Shown one piece after another: positions 35,877 to 45,041 of a stretch of DNA of 64,000 nucleotides. Position 1 is the stretch's first letter. Each line of letters starts with the position of its first letter. The notes beneath the pieces are model-generated. The model was given only the letters and a program-made list of their open reading frames with translations, was not told where the DNA came from and made no database searches. The stretch comes from Rhizobium sp. Root483D2 (GTDB lineage: Bacteria > Pseudomonadota > Alphaproteobacteria > Rhizobiales > Rhizobiaceae), in NCBI RefSeq assembly GCF_001426685.1, contig NZ_LMFB01000004.1:111514-175513 (forward strand), given 5' to 3'. Made by a program: the position numbers and the translations under genes.

Positions 35877-37306
35877 GCTGCAATCAGCCGGTTGAAGCCA
35901 TCGTATTTTTCTCTCTCAGCGATCGCAATCCGCCCCGCTTCCAGAGCGACGTTTACCTCTGATGCATCGGGAAGCGTGTAGACACCCTGCGAGACGACGG
36001 ATTTGTGGTGCATGCAGACCTGTGTAATCTTGTCCGAAATGCCGGCACACTCCAACGAGTGGCCATATGCATGCCGGAATCCATGTGACGATGTACCTTC
36101 TTCTTTGTTCACCCTAACCCCGATGCGATCCATCGCCGCAGCATGGTTGTCGTAGTAAGCCGACAAGGTATACATTGACCCTTTGCGCTTGCTGTTGCTC
36201 AGGTTGACCAGCAAGTAGGGATGATCAAGATTAGTGGGTAAAACCTCTCGAACGTACGCTTGATAAAGTTTCCAGAACAACAGGCCCCAATACGTTGGAA
36301 ACCAACGAACGACCGCATAATAGTGCGGTGCGCCGACATCGAGCATCAATTCTTTCCATCCCGCCGCCTTTTTGTCGGTTCGCTGGTTACGGGGCTGGAG
36401 CCCATACCTTTCTCGCAGAAACTCCGTTCTCGTCGTATGGACGATTTCACCTGTCAGAGGGCTCATATAGCTGAACCGGCCTAACTCGGGATGATAAAGC
36501 CGCACCTCAGCTGAACCGGGAACCGATTTGCTTTCAAGCACGTCCGTTACGAAGAGGTGGAAAGGTTCGCTTGCGCGCAGTCCTCCGTACCTTTGCAAGA
36601 TGCAGATCATCATGTCTCTGAGATGATAGCGATCAGAGAGACGCTTGCCTTTTCCAGCTTTTTTGTATCCTGACGACAAGAGGGCATCGAACGCCTCCGG
36701 CGGAAACCGCGGAGGCGCACGGTCGCTGACCTTTGGCGAATCAGGAGACACGACTGCTCTTGCCCGAGTGGCCTGTTTTCTTGCAACTTTAGAAACGCCA
36801 AGATGTTTTAGGAGCGAGTTCTGATTACGGATGTCGAGCTTCCGGTATGCAGCTAGCCGTTGTTGAAACGTATTTTCGACTATTGGGTTAAGAGCCTCAG
36901 CGCCGTACTTTCTGGCGCAAAAGTCAGAAAACACGTTAACGAAAGAAATGGTTTCAGAAACCCGCGACCAGCTCGCTGGAGGCCAGAAGAGACCGGAAGG
37001 GTCGTCTCCATCGTCCGCTACAGTGCCGGATAGAAGTGCCTGCACAAAATCGCTAAGGTAAGTGATTGGCGGGTCCGGACGATTAGCATCACGGACGGCA
37101 TACAAGTAATCATATAGACAGCCAATTGCTCGACAGGCCTTTGTTTGCCAAGCCAGGCTCTTGTTTCGGTTCGCTTCCGTCAGAAAAAATTCTAACAGGG
37201 GGCACAGTGGACCGCCATCCGTCACAAGGATGCGCATGCCTCCGTGCCTACCGTGCGTGGGAAGAGTGACCGCATCATGAAATCTGGGAGTGATCAGCTT
37301 TCTCAT
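35873..37306 (-). CDS. Tyrosine recombinase, first gene of the island operon (TnpA/GmtY-like)
   Basis: The 477-residue integrase has the full catalytic set: Arg in YGGLRASEPFH (R244), HGFRH (H408, R411), the later His in CMHHK (H433 or H434) and Tyr443 in SQGVYT. The N-terminal half is the DNA-binding core domain. It starts about 100 bases from the right island end, so its promoter lies among the end repeats and recombination could alter its expression. It overlaps the large recombinase gene by four bases. Together with the next genes it forms a trio-type module that inserts at one site, here rnhB. Confidence 0.88.
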   Translation of the reverse strand: MRKLITPRFHDAVTLPTHGRHGGMRILVTDGGPLCPLLEFFLTEANRNKSLAWQTKACRAIGCLYDYLYAVRDANRPDPPITYLSDFVQALLSGTVADDGDDPSGLFWPPASWSRVSETISFVNVFSDFCARKYGAEALNPIVENTFQQRLAAYRKLDIRNQNSLLKHLGVSKVARKQATRARAVVSPDSPKVSDRAPPRFPPEAFDALLSSGYKKAGKGKRLSDRYHLRDMMICILQRYGGLRASEPFHLFVTDVLESKSVPGSAEVRLYHPELGRFSYMSPLTGEIVHTTRTEFLRERYGLQPRNQRTDKKAAGWKELMLDVGAPHYYAVVRWFPTYWGLLFWKLYQAYVREVLPTNLDHPYLLVNLSNSKRKGSMYTLSAYYDNHAAAMDRIGVRVNKEEGTSSHGFRHAYGHSLECAGISDKITQVCMHHKSVVSQGVYTLPDASEVNVALEAGRIAIAEREKYDGFNRLIAA

Positions 37307-37316
37307 TCAAACCCTC

Positions 37317-37430
37317 AATCGTATAAAACGTATAATGGTAAGCTGTGCAAAAAGGCTCACACTTATCCACTAATTGCAAGGCCTTTTTGCAATTTTTTTG
37401 AGGGTAATCGTATAGACACCTAACTGGTAA
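37317..37430. repeat. Right island end: two inverted copies of the left-end motif
   Basis: Read on the minus strand, the outer copy (37,404-37,430) begins TTACCAGT and ends ATACGATTAC. The inner copy (37,317-37,341) begins TTACCATT and ends TACGATT. They mirror the left-end copies at 18,216-18,240 and 18,282-18,303. The recombinase operon promoter must lie in or beside them. Confidence 0.8.
37347..37399 (+). terminator. Nested hairpins with T-run at the right island end
   Basis: GCAAAAAGGC (37,347-37,356) pairs with GCCTTTTTGC (37,381-37,390), and AATTGCAA (37,372-37,379) pairs with TTGCAATT (37,387-37,394); the two stems exclude each other. Seven Ts end at 37,399. On the plus strand this should stop transcripts leaving the island toward the rnhB remnant. 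Confidence 0.6.
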
Positions 37431-37988
37431 TAAGGGCCACTCGCCGGTCCGGTCGTTGCCGCCGCCGTCATCCTCGATCCCGACAATATCCCCGAAGGCT
37501 TGAACGACAGCAAGCAGCTGTCGATTGCCCGCCGCGAGGAACTGTTCGATCTTATCCTCGCCTCTTCCATCGTCTCCATCGCCTCGTCCGGTGCCGGCCG
37601 GATCGACGGTACGGATATCCGCAAGGCGAGCCTGGATGCGATGCGCCGGGCGGTGCATGGCCTGTCCACCGCGCCTGCCCTGGTGCTCGCCGACGGCCGC
37701 GACATTCCGCCCGGCCTTGCCTGTCTCGGCAAGGCCGTCGTCAAGGGCGATGCCCGCTCGCTGTCAATTGCGGCGGCCTCGATCATTGCCAAAGTGTCAC
37801 GCGACCGGATGATGACCCGCGCCCATCTGGTGTTCCCGGCCTATGGGTTTTCCACCCATGCCGGCTATGCCACGCAGCGCCACCGCAATGCCATCGACGA
37901 TCACGGCCCCTGCCCGCTGCATAGAATGAGCTTCAGGCCGCTGCGCCAGGACGGCGTTGACATGCCGGACGAGGAACTGCAGGGCTGA
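37431..37988 (+). pseudogene. rnhB: 3-prime fragment of chromosomal rnhB (RNase HII)
   Basis: From GGG CCA CTC GCC at 37,434 the frame reads [20 protein letters not shown] and continues to a normal C-terminus. It joins the fragment at 18,078 exactly in frame, with the GP codons shared. It holds the two later catalytic Asp residues (in [10 protein letters not shown] and [18 protein letters not shown]) but lacks the Asp-Glu pair and any start signal; an ATG-free run follows the island edge. It cannot act as a nuclease. Codon use is host-like, and no further mutation is evident, which suggests a recent insertion. Confidence 0.95.
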
Positions 37989-38180
37989 CGCTTGGGGAGA
38001 TGCGGGCTGTATCCTGGAACATCCGCCCGTGCCAAACGTTTTTCCCATCGTCATTGACGTCAAAGACACAGGAGCGGTTTTTCTTGTGTGCGGCGTGCCC
38101 CAGGTAACAAACAGCCGGGCGGACGGGTTATAGAACGAGGAACGGCATGCACCCGCGATTCCCTTGAAAGGTTTTACACC

Positions 38181-38492
38181 GTGTTTTTTGGCTTGATCTT
38201 CCTTGCTGCGACGGCAGCGGCCAGCGCTCCCGCTGCACAGGAGCCGACCGCGGACGCCTTGCAATCGGATCTGCAGACGGCCTATAGCTGCCAGGATATT
38301 GACGGCCGCAAGGTTTGGAAAGGCGGGCTTGCCTATTATATCCAGTCCTACGTCTATGATGATGGGACGCCCGATGATGCCGGCAATATGGCGACCGACG
38401 CGGTCCTGCCCGAAGACAACAGCGCCGAGACCATGCAGGAATTCGAACAGGCCTGCCTGACCATGGCGCCGACGGCAAGCACCAGCAATTAG
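38181..38492 (+). CDS. Small secreted hypothetical protein
   Basis: The 103-residue product starts at GTG with GAAAGG nine bases ahead. The N-terminus FFGLIFLAATAAASAPAAQ is a signal peptide. The mature part has two Cys (YSCQDID and QACLTM), possibly a disulfide, and is acidic. An ATG at 38,088 in the same frame would add a charged leader before the signal peptide, so GTG is preferred. It lies between rnhB and the ATP synthase genes, facing the latter. No family is recognised; a periplasmic or secreted role is inferred from the signal only. Confidence 0.55.
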   Translation: MFFGLIFLAATAAASAPAAQEPTADALQSDLQTAYSCQDIDGRKVWKGGLAYYIQSYVYDDGTPDDAGNMATDAVLPEDNSAETMQEFEQACLTMAPTASTSN

Positions 38493-38606
38493 AGCCTCTG
38501 ACTTTCAGGTTAACTGGCTTGAGGCCACGTGGCGTTGCCGGGGTGTGTCCAAGCGCGCGCCGCTGGTGCGCGAGCCGATGCCAGTCCTCGAAGCCCTCCG
38601 GCAGAC

Positions 38607-38636
38607 ATAAAAAAGGCCGGCGCGAGCCAGCCTTTT
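38607..38636 (-). terminator. Terminator of the ATP synthase F0 operon
   Basis: AAAAGGC-C-GGC and GCC-A-GCCTTTT form a stem around GCGA. Read leftward it is followed by TTTTTTATG; in the other direction TTTT also follows, so it can serve both convergent units. Confidence 0.8.
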
Positions 38637-38658
38637 CAAATCCCGATCATGCGGTTGC

Positions 38659-39150
38659 TTAATTCAGGCGTGTCTTCACGTCGCTGATTGCCTTGGAAAA
38701 CAGGGCGGCCTGGGTTGCGGCATCCGATTTTGCCGTGATGACGCTTTCGGCGGCGGCAATGGCGATATCGACGGCCGTGGCGCGAACCGAGTTGATGGCG
38801 TCGGTTTCGGCCTGCTTGATCTTCTGTTCCGACAAGGCCGTGCGGCGGGCGACGAATTCGTCGGTCTTCTGCTTGGCTTCGGCGGTCAGCATTTCAGCTT
38901 CGCGTTCGGCAGCGGCAACGATGTTGGCGGCTTCCGCTTCGGCTTCCTTGCGCTTGCGCTGGTATTCGACGAGCAGGGCCTGGGCTTCGGCGCGCAGGCG
39001 CTTGGCTTCGGCCAGTTCGTTGGTGATGCGGCCGGCGCGCTCGTCGAGCGATTTGGCCAGCATGCCCGGAACCTTGAGATAGACGATGAGCGCGAGGAAA
39101 AGCACCAAGCCGACTGTGGCCCAGAATGTGGCCAGTGAGGTCAAATCCAT
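38659..39150 (-). CDS. atpF: ATP synthase F0 subunit b
   Basis: The 163-residue protein has one N-terminal membrane helix (FWATVGLVLFLALIVYLKVPG) and a long charged helix rich in Ala, Glu, Lys and Arg that forms the peripheral stalk. It holds the F1 head against rotation. It is last in the leftward operon atpI-atpB-atpE-b-prime-atpF and follows the b-prime gene by 10 bases. Alphaproteobacteria typically have two different b-type subunits, as here. Confidence 0.95.
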   Translation of the reverse strand: MDLTSLATFWATVGLVLFLALIVYLKVPGMLAKSLDERAGRITNELAEAKRLRAEAQALLVEYQRKRKEAEAEAANIVAAAEREAEMLTAEAKQKTDEFVARRTALSEQKIKQAETDAINSVRATAVDIAIAAAESVITAKSDAATQAALFSKAISDVKTRLN

Positions 39151-39160
39151 GATGCTCTCC

Positions 39161-39769
39161 TTACTTCGCCGATGCTTTGACCGCAGATGCGATCTCAGCC
39201 TTCGATACCTTGCCGCCGATCAACTGCTCGACGACGGCTGTCGCAGTGTCCTCGGCGATCGCGCCAACGTCGGCCAGGGCCTTCGTCTTGATATCGGCGA
39301 TACGCGCTTCGGCAGCGGAAATCTTGTTGTTCAGGCTCTCTTCGACCGCGGTGCGATCGGCAGCAGCCTTTGCCTTTGCAGCTTCGCGCGCAGTCGATGC
39401 GATCGCGTTGCCCTTGGCTTTTGCGGCGGCCAGTTCCTGCTCATAGGCAGCAATGGCGGCGTCGGCCTCTGCCTTCGAGCGGGCTGCATCATCGAGGTCA
39501 CGTGCGATCGTGTCGTTACGCGTTTCGAGAATGCCACCGATGCGCGGCATGACGACCTTCGACATCAGAAGGTAGAAAAGACCGAATGTGATCGCCAGCC
39601 ACAGAAGCTGCGATGCAAATGTCGACGTATCGAAGGGCGGGAACACTCCCGAGCCATGTCCGCCTTCTTGGGCTACACCGGTTTCGGTGTGGACCTCGCC
39701 GGCAGCGGCGTCGTGGGTCACTGCGCCTTCGGTGGTGGTTGACTGGGCGTATGCCGCGGTCACAAACAT
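39161..39769 (-). CDS. atpF2: ATP synthase F0 subunit b-prime
   Basis: The 202-residue protein has an unusual 50-residue N-terminal extension rich in Thr, His and Gly, then a membrane helix ([21 protein letters not shown]) and a long Ala/Lys/Glu helix like that of subunit b. It pairs with b in the peripheral stalk. The start at 39,769 has GGAGGTGAGC directly ahead, better than the ATG six codons upstream. It sits between atpE and atpF on the same transcript. Confidence 0.93.
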   Translation of the reverse strand: MFVTAAYAQSTTTEGAVTHDAAAGEVHTETGVAQEGGHGSGVFPPFDTSTFASQLLWLAITFGLFYLLMSKVVMPRIGGILETRNDTIARDLDDAARSKAEADAAIAAYEQELAAAKAKGNAIASTAREAAKAKAAADRTAVEESLNNKISAAEARIADIKTKALADVGAIAEDTATAVVEQLIGGKVSKAEIASAVKASAK

Positions 39770-39842
39770 GCTCACCTCCAGGTGCACTCAGAAAAGATGC
39801 GGGCCGCGACGTTGAAACCGCGGCCCTGCCTTCAAGCCGGTC

Positions 39843-40070
39843 TTAGACGGCGAAAAGGAGAAGCAGAGCTACGAGCAGCGAGAAGATGCCCAGAGCTTCC
39901 GTAACGGCGAAGCCGAATACGAGACGGCCGAACTGGCTGTCTGCTGCCGACGGGTTGCGCAGGGCGCCCGACAGGTAGCTACCGAAAATGTTGCCGAGGC
40001 CAAGAGCCGTGCCGGCCATACCGAGGCAAGCGAGACCTGCGCCGATGTACTTTGCTGCTTCCGCTTCCAT
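39843..40070 (-). CDS. atpE: ATP synthase F0 subunit c
   Basis: The 75-residue protein is two membrane helices with a polar loop (RNPSAADSQ). The first helix is Gly/Ala rich (GAGLACLGMAGTALGLGNIFG) and the second carries the proton-binding Glu in FAVTEALGIF. It forms the rotating ring. The start at 40,070 has GAAGGAG ahead; the longer frame is not needed. Confidence 0.96.
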   Translation of the reverse strand: MEAEAAKYIGAGLACLGMAGTALGLGNIFGSYLSGALRNPSAADSQFGRLVFGFAVTEALGIFSLLVALLLLFAV

Positions 40071-40170
40071 GATTTTCTCCTTCGAAATGGTTGTTGCGGC
40101 TAACTTGGGCACTCCCACCGGTCAGGACCGAAGAACGATCCGGAGCGGGAAAGCCCCACGACTTTATTCC

Positions 40171-40932
40171 TTAGTGGCCACCCGGATGCACTGCGTCGTT
40201 GAGGTACATGCACGTCAGCACCGCAAAGACATAGGCCTGGAGGAAGGATACGAGGAATTCGAGACCCGTAAGGGCCACGGTCATGATGAGCGGAAGGATC
40301 GCACCACCAATGCCCAGCGCGCCGAGGGTTCCGAGCGAGGCGACGAAGCCTGCGAACACTTTCAGCGTGATATGGCCGGCCAGCATGTTCGCGAAGAGAC
40401 GAACCGAAAGGCTGATCGGACGGGACAGGAAGGAGATCACTTCGATTGCAATAACCAAAGGCAGAAGGATACCGGGTACGCCAGAGGGCACGAACACATT
40501 GAGGAAGCCAAGGCCGTGCTTATAGAAACCGTAGAACAGGACAGTGCCGATGACGAAGAGCGCAAGCGCGAAGGTCACGACGATCTGGCTGGTAACGGTG
40601 AAAAAGTAGGGAACCATGCCGAGCATGTTTGCCGTCAGGATGAACATGAACAGCGAAAACACCATCGGGAAGAATTTCATGCCGTGGGAGCCTGCACCTT
40701 CGCGCAGCATCGAGGCGATGAATTCATAGGAGATTTCGGAGACGGACTGCATGCGGCCGGGAACCAGGCTGCGCGTCGACGTCGTGAAGTAGAGGAAACC
40801 GGTGGCAACGGCGAGCGTCGCGACCATGAACAGCGATGCATTGGTGAAAGAGAGATCAATACCGCCAATTTCGATCGGAATGATCTTGTTGACCACAAAC
40901 TGGTGTACCGGATCTACCTTATCGCCTGCCAC
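40171..40932 (-). CDS. atpB: ATP synthase F0 subunit a
   Basis: The 253-residue membrane protein provides the two proton half-channels. The essential Arg is in [12 protein letters not shown], and the C-terminal helices contain the typical [21 protein letters not shown] segment. It lies 100 bases upstream of atpE and 63 bases after atpI. All family marks are present, and length is normal. Confidence 0.96.
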   Translation of the reverse strand: MAGDKVDPVHQFVVNKIIPIEIGGIDLSFTNASLFMVATLAVATGFLYFTTSTRSLVPGRMQSVSEISYEFIASMLREGAGSHGMKFFPMVFSLFMFILTANMLGMVPYFFTVTSQIVVTFALALFVIGTVLFYGFYKHGLGFLNVFVPSGVPGILLPLVIAIEVISFLSRPISLSVRLFANMLAGHITLKVFAGFVASLGTLGALGIGGAILPLIMTVALTGLEFLVSFLQAYVFAVLTCMYLNDAVHPGGH

Positions 40933-40995
40933 AGCCGCTCTTCCTCGTTACTCACCGCCAAGGGGCGGATATTTCAACCTGCGATGACAGCGCGT

Positions 40996-41361
40996 CTACG
41001 CGTCGTCGCTCTTGTTCTTGATGCCCTTGCCCAGCGTATCTGCCGGATGAGGCGCTGCCACCATGCCCGCCGAACGCAGGACATTCAGCACACCGGCACA
41101 AAAACCAAGCAGGAGAAGCACAATCATCCCCCACGGCCCTGTACCCGCAAAATGGTCCAAAAGATAGCCCAGAAGTGCACCGACAATGATCGCCGCCACA
41201 AATTCGCTCGAAAGCTTGATCGCGACCTGATAGCCCTTGCGGTTCTGCGCAGCGCGCGCTTCATCCGCAGCGTATTTCGGATCGTCCTTGCGCTTTTCAG
41301 ACAATTCCGAACCGAGGCGTTTCAGCCGATCTTCCAGACCCTCTTTCCGGTTATCCGTCAT
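40996..41361 (-). CDS. atpI: ATP synthase assembly protein AtpI
   Basis: The 121-residue protein has a charged N-terminus (residues 1-45) and two membrane helices (SSEFVAAIIVGALLGYLLD and GPWGMIVLLLLGFCAGVLNVL) typical of AtpI, which helps assemble the c-ring. The start at 41,361 has GGCGGAG ahead; the frame from 41,415 runs into promoter-proximal sequence. It is first in the F0 operon. Confidence 0.92.
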   Translation of the reverse strand: MTDNRKEGLEDRLKRLGSELSEKRKDDPKYAADEARAAQNRKGYQVAIKLSSEFVAAIIVGALLGYLLDHFAGTGPWGMIVLLLLGFCAGVLNVLRSAGMVAAPHPADTLGKGIKNKSDDA

Positions 41362-41465
41362 GTGGCACTCCGCCTTTTGCTGCCTCTCATGGTGATAAAC
41401 CATAAGCCTGGTCACACAAAGGCCGGATTTGAAGCCACCGTTCGGCCCGTTCTGAAGTCGGCCGC

Positions 41466-41494
41466 AACATAGTTTTCGGGGCCTGCATAGTCAA
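41466..41494 (-). promoter_or_regulatory. atpI: Sigma-70-type promoter of the F0 operon
   Basis: On the minus strand TTGACT and TATGTT are separated by exactly 17 bases and lie about 105 bases before the atpI start, a close match to the housekeeping consensus. Confidence 0.65.
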
Positions 41495-41693
41495 GGCACC
41501 AAACGGCCTTGTTAGGCCACAATATTATTTAATAAAAACATTATGTTACGCGATAAGCGTGCCGGTCTGGCGGGATTTTCGGGGAATCACCGGAGGCTTT
41601 GCCGGACCGTGACGGAAATAAGTCAGTCCGTCTGCTGCCCCCCAGCCTAAGTGAGTAGCCCAAGTAAGCAGGCCAAGTGATCAGGCTAGGCGA

Positions 41694-42974
41694 TCAGCTC
41701 CATCCGCCGCCATAGGTGCGGTAGAAGATGTGCTTGCCGATCTTGGAGACCCGCTTCATCGTCGGACCCCAGTCCGGCTTCACATAGGTGGCGTGATAGT
41801 GCGTCGCGGAGCCGACTTCGGGAAACCAGATCTTGCCTGCGGTCACCGCAAGAGCAATTTCCTTGGCAGTTGCCCAAGCCGAGCGCGACCAGACGATATC
41901 GGGGATGCGGTCGCAGGCAAACGAGAACTGGCAACGGTTGTACCAGTTCTTGTTTTGATAGACGACGCCGCAGATGGTCGAGGGATAGGCGGGATTGCGG
42001 ACGCGGTTGAGAATGACCTGGGCGACGGCCGCCTGGCCTTTCAGCGTTTCACCGCGCGATTCGAAATAGATGCCCGATGTCAGGCATTTCTGTTCAGCCT
42101 CGGAAAAAACCGAGGCCGGCAGCGGATTGGCAGCCCAGGCGTGATCCTCTGGCGCGATGTCGGGAATGAAGCGGCCGCCGGTCTTGTCTTCGCGCAGGAT
42201 CGAATCAAATGGCGACTGGCGGGCATAATCCGGCTCGGCCGGTGCATAGGCGGTAGCAAGGATATCGGCCGACGCATTGGTCACGAGGCTCGCCAGCATC
42301 GGCGACATGGTTGCATCTGCCTTGGGCGCCTTCTTCTTGTAGAAGGCCGTGGCGATCTTGATTTCCTTGCCTTGGATCTGCGACTTCGAAAACACCATGC
42401 GTTCTGCCGCATCAAACAGGGGGTCGGTCAGCGAACTCGTGCGCTGCAGGATCGAGCCTGCGGTAAAATCCTTCGGCGGTGTCACCGGTGCGACGGCGAT
42501 GATGCGGCCCTTCTTGTCCTTGCGGTTCACCCGGTCCTCGTCGGTACGCGGATCGGCCAGTTTCTGGCCGGCGGTGAGCGAGACCTTGCCGCCACCCGGC
42601 ATGTCGATCCCTGCCCCGTCGCCGATCGCGCCGGTGATCACCGGATCGCTGAAGACCATCTCGACCTCGTGCAGCGAGCCTGCCGGCGAGCGGGTCATGT
42701 GCATGCGCCAGCGTTCGCCACCGCGATTGATGCCGGAGAGAAAGGTTGCAAGATCGGAATGAGCGACCACCGTGGGGAACCCGACGAGCAGGCCGATACC
42801 CAGCATCAGCGGGGCAGTCCAGCGCGCGGATGGCAAACCGGACGGAAAACGCAGCACTTTACCCTTACGCACCAACCGTACTCCACGCACTGACAGACGC
42901 GGGTTTCCATCCGGCAAAAATACCCGGACCGTCTTTTCCCGCGGAAGTGAATCGGACAAGCGGTGACGTCGCAT
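41694..42974 (-). CDS. SleB-type cell wall hydrolase with membrane anchor
   Basis: The 426-residue protein has a positively charged cytoplasmic start, one membrane segment (about residues 53-72) and a C-terminal Hydrolase_2/SleB domain (about 300-426). Typical text is SGIYFESRGETLKGQAAVAQVILNRV, with the catalytic Glu in ESRGE, and later CQFSFACD and ATHYHATYV. SleB-type enzymes are lytic transglycosylases or amidases on peptidoglycan. The middle region is poorly conserved. It is a single-gene leftward unit, separated from kup by 148 bases. Confidence 0.88.
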   Translation of the reverse strand: MRRHRLSDSLPREKTVRVFLPDGNPRLSVRGVRLVRKGKVLRFPSGLPSARWTAPLMLGIGLLVGFPTVVAHSDLATFLSGINRGGERWRMHMTRSPAGSLHEVEMVFSDPVITGAIGDGAGIDMPGGGKVSLTAGQKLADPRTDEDRVNRKDKKGRIIAVAPVTPPKDFTAGSILQRTSSLTDPLFDAAERMVFSKSQIQGKEIKIATAFYKKKAPKADATMSPMLASLVTNASADILATAYAPAEPDYARQSPFDSILREDKTGGRFIPDIAPEDHAWAANPLPASVFSEAEQKCLTSGIYFESRGETLKGQAAVAQVILNRVRNPAYPSTICGVVYQNKNWYNRCQFSFACDRIPDIVWSRSAWATAKEIALAVTAGKIWFPEVGSATHYHATYVKPDWGPTMKRVSKIGKHIFYRTYGGGWS

Positions 42975-43069
42975 TCAATGGCGCGTTTACCGCTTCAACT
43001 GCCCTGACAATGAAGCATTAACCTTGATGGTTGGTTAATAAGGCCGTCCCGGAATGGGTGGCTGGAACG

Positions 43070-43103
43070 AAAAACGCCCCCCGGCCGCACGGCGCAGGAG
43101 GCG
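43070..43103 (-). terminator. Terminator after kup
   Basis: Read leftward, CGCCTCC pairs with GGGGGCG (one G-U pair) and TTTTT follows at once. It lies 20 bases beyond the kup stop. Confidence 0.65.
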
Positions 43104-43122
43104 CTTGTCGCTATAAGCGCAA

Positions 43123-45024
43123 TCAAATGATGACGTGCGAGCCCAGTTCCACCACGCGGTTGGTCGGCAGGCGGAAATAGTCCGAGGGGTCGATGGCGGC
43201 ATTGGCAAGGCCGATGAACAGGCGGTCCTGCCAGTGCGGCATGCCCGATTGCGCATCCGGCACCAGCTTCCGCCGTCCCAGATAGAAGGAGGTCGACATG
43301 ATGTCGAACTTCAGGCCGGTCTTGCGGAAGAGGCCGAGCGCCTGCGAGACGTTCTGGGTCTCCATATAGCCGAAGCGCATTTCCAGGAGGCTGAAACGTT
43401 CCGACAGGCTGCTGGCCGTGACGCGCTGGTCCTTGGGAACGATCGGCGTGTTCAGCGTGCGGATCGTCAGGATGAAGTTTTGCGCGTGCAGCACGTGATT
43501 GTGCTTGATGTTGTGCAACAGCGCGGCCGGCGTCGATTCCGGATCGCTGGTGAGGAAGATCGCCGTTCCCGGCACGGAAACCGGGGCATGCTCGCTCTTG
43601 CGCTCGATCGACTTGACGAAGGAGGCCAGCGGGATATCGGTGTGCCGGGTCTTGTCATGCAGGATCTTGGTGCCGCGCCGCCACGTCCACATGATGACGA
43701 TGATCGCTGCGGCAATCAGCACCGGCACATAGCCGCCATCGTGGATCTTCAGCATATTTGCGCCGAAGAAGATCATTTCGAGCATCAGCAATGGAAGAAG
43801 CGTCGCAATCGCCAGATAGAGCGGCCAGCGCCAGCGCACCCGTACGAACTCATAGGCCAGGAACGTATCGACCACCATCGCGCCGGTAACCGAGATGCCA
43901 TAGGCGGTGGCCAGCGATTCGGACGAGCCGAAGACGAAGACCAGAAGCATGACGCCAAACATCAGGAGCATGTTGACATTGGGCAGGTAGATCTGGCCGG
44001 TCTGGGTCTCCGAGGTATGGAAAATCGCCATGCGCGGCAGGAAGCCAAGATGGATCGCCTGGCGCGTCAGTGAGAAGGCGCCGGTGATGACGGCCTGGGC
44101 GGCGATGATCGTGGCGCAGGTGGCCAGGATGACGACCGGCAGCAGCGCCCATTCCGGGAACATCAGGTAGAAGGGATCGGACATCGCCTCGGGATGCTTG
44201 AGAACGAGAGCCCCCTGCCCCAGATAATTGAGCGCGAGTGCCGGAAAGACGAGGCCGATCCAGGCCCACTGGATGGGCTTGCGGCCGAAATGGCCGAGGT
44301 CCGCATAGAGCGCCTCCGCACCGGTGACGGTCAGGAACACGGCGCCGAGCACGACGATCCCGACATAACCGGCGTGAATGAGGAAATGCACGGCATAATA
44401 GGGATTGAAGGCGGCCAGGATGCCGTAGTCATCGGTAATGTGGCTGACGCCGGCAACCGCCAGAACGATGAACCACACGGCCATGATCGGGCCGAAGAAT
44501 TTCGAGACCGCCGCCGTGCCGCGCGATTGCACGGCAAAGAGCAGAAGCAGGATCACCACCGAGATCGGCACCACATAGGGCGAGAGCGTCGGCGTCACCA
44601 GCTTCAAACCTTCGACGGCCGAGAGAACCGACAAAGCCGGCGCGATGATCGCATCGCCGATGAACAGGGCGGCGCCGGCGATCCCGAGGAAAAACAGACG
44701 GTTGGCGCGCTTGCTGGAATATTTCATCAACAGCGCCAGCAGCGACAGCGTGCCGCCCTCGCCATTGTTGTCGGCGCGCAGCAGGAACAGCACGTATTTC
44801 AAGGTGACGATGATCGTCAGCGTCCAGATCATCAGCGAGATCAGGCCGATGATTTCCAGACGCGTCACGCCGTCAGCGGAGACCGGGCGCAGCGCTTCAC
44901 GGAACGCGTAAAGCGGGCTGGTGCCGATATCGCCATAGACAACGCCGATCGAGCCAAGGGAGAGAGCCAGAAGCTTCCGTATTTCCTTGTCGCGCGTCCC
45001 GGGTTGAGCTGCAGAATGAGACAT
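43123..45024 (-). CDS. kup: KUP/Trk-type potassium uptake protein
   Basis: The 633-residue protein has about twelve membrane helices and the KUP opening [20 protein letters not shown] (residues 18-37), followed by PLYAFREAL and the [18 protein letters not shown] stretch. It takes up potassium with protons, mainly at low pH or low potassium. The ATG at 45,024 is used; the open frame continues to 45,132 inside the corA gene. It lies 17 bases after corA, so the two ion transporters share a transcript. The C-terminal soluble domain (about 460-633) is present. Confidence 0.95.
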   Translation of the reverse strand: MSHSAAQPGTRDKEIRKLLALSLGSIGVVYGDIGTSPLYAFREALRPVSADGVTRLEIIGLISLMIWTLTIIVTLKYVLFLLRADNNGEGGTLSLLALLMKYSSKRANRLFFLGIAGAALFIGDAIIAPALSVLSAVEGLKLVTPTLSPYVVPISVVILLLLFAVQSRGTAAVSKFFGPIMAVWFIVLAVAGVSHITDDYGILAAFNPYYAVHFLIHAGYVGIVVLGAVFLTVTGAEALYADLGHFGRKPIQWAWIGLVFPALALNYLGQGALVLKHPEAMSDPFYLMFPEWALLPVVILATCATIIAAQAVITGAFSLTRQAIHLGFLPRMAIFHTSETQTGQIYLPNVNMLLMFGVMLLVFVFGSSESLATAYGISVTGAMVVDTFLAYEFVRVRWRWPLYLAIATLLPLLMLEMIFFGANMLKIHDGGYVPVLIAAAIIVIMWTWRRGTKILHDKTRHTDIPLASFVKSIERKSEHAPVSVPGTAIFLTSDPESTPAALLHNIKHNHVLHAQNFILTIRTLNTPIVPKDQRVTASSLSERFSLLEMRFGYMETQNVSQALGLFRKTGLKFDIMSTSFYLGRRKLVPDAQSGMPHWQDRLFIGLANAAIDPSDYFRLPTNRVVELGSHVII

Positions 45025-45041
45025 CTGAATATTTCGGGCTC

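Larger units (their letters stand above)
18216..37430. mobile_element. 19.2-kb trio-recombinase island inserted in rnhB
   Basis: Both sides are the two halves of one rnhB gene, so the limits are known almost to the base. The ends are imperfect inverted repeats (25 and 27 bases), each followed inward by a second copy. The right end holds a six-gene recombination operon; the middle and left hold cargo. No conjugation genes, relaxase, plasmid replication gene or phage structural gene is seen, so transfer between cells would need another vehicle. The recombination operon looks lower in G+C than the flanks, while the left cargo looks more host-like, suggesting stepwise assembly. The gene set resembles Gamma-Mobile-Trio islands and Tn554-type elements; this relation is from memory of those families and needs a profile search. 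Confidence 0.9.

Noticed and set aside
18216-37430. Integrated prophage, ICE or integrative plasmid
   Set aside because: No phage structural, relaxase, coupling or replication genes were found; trio-type recombinases and end motifs explain the island better.
18078-37988. Assembly error joining unrelated rnhB pieces
   Set aside because: The two pieces join exactly in frame, lie in the expected gene neighbourhood on both sides, and the inserted DNA has symmetrical ends.
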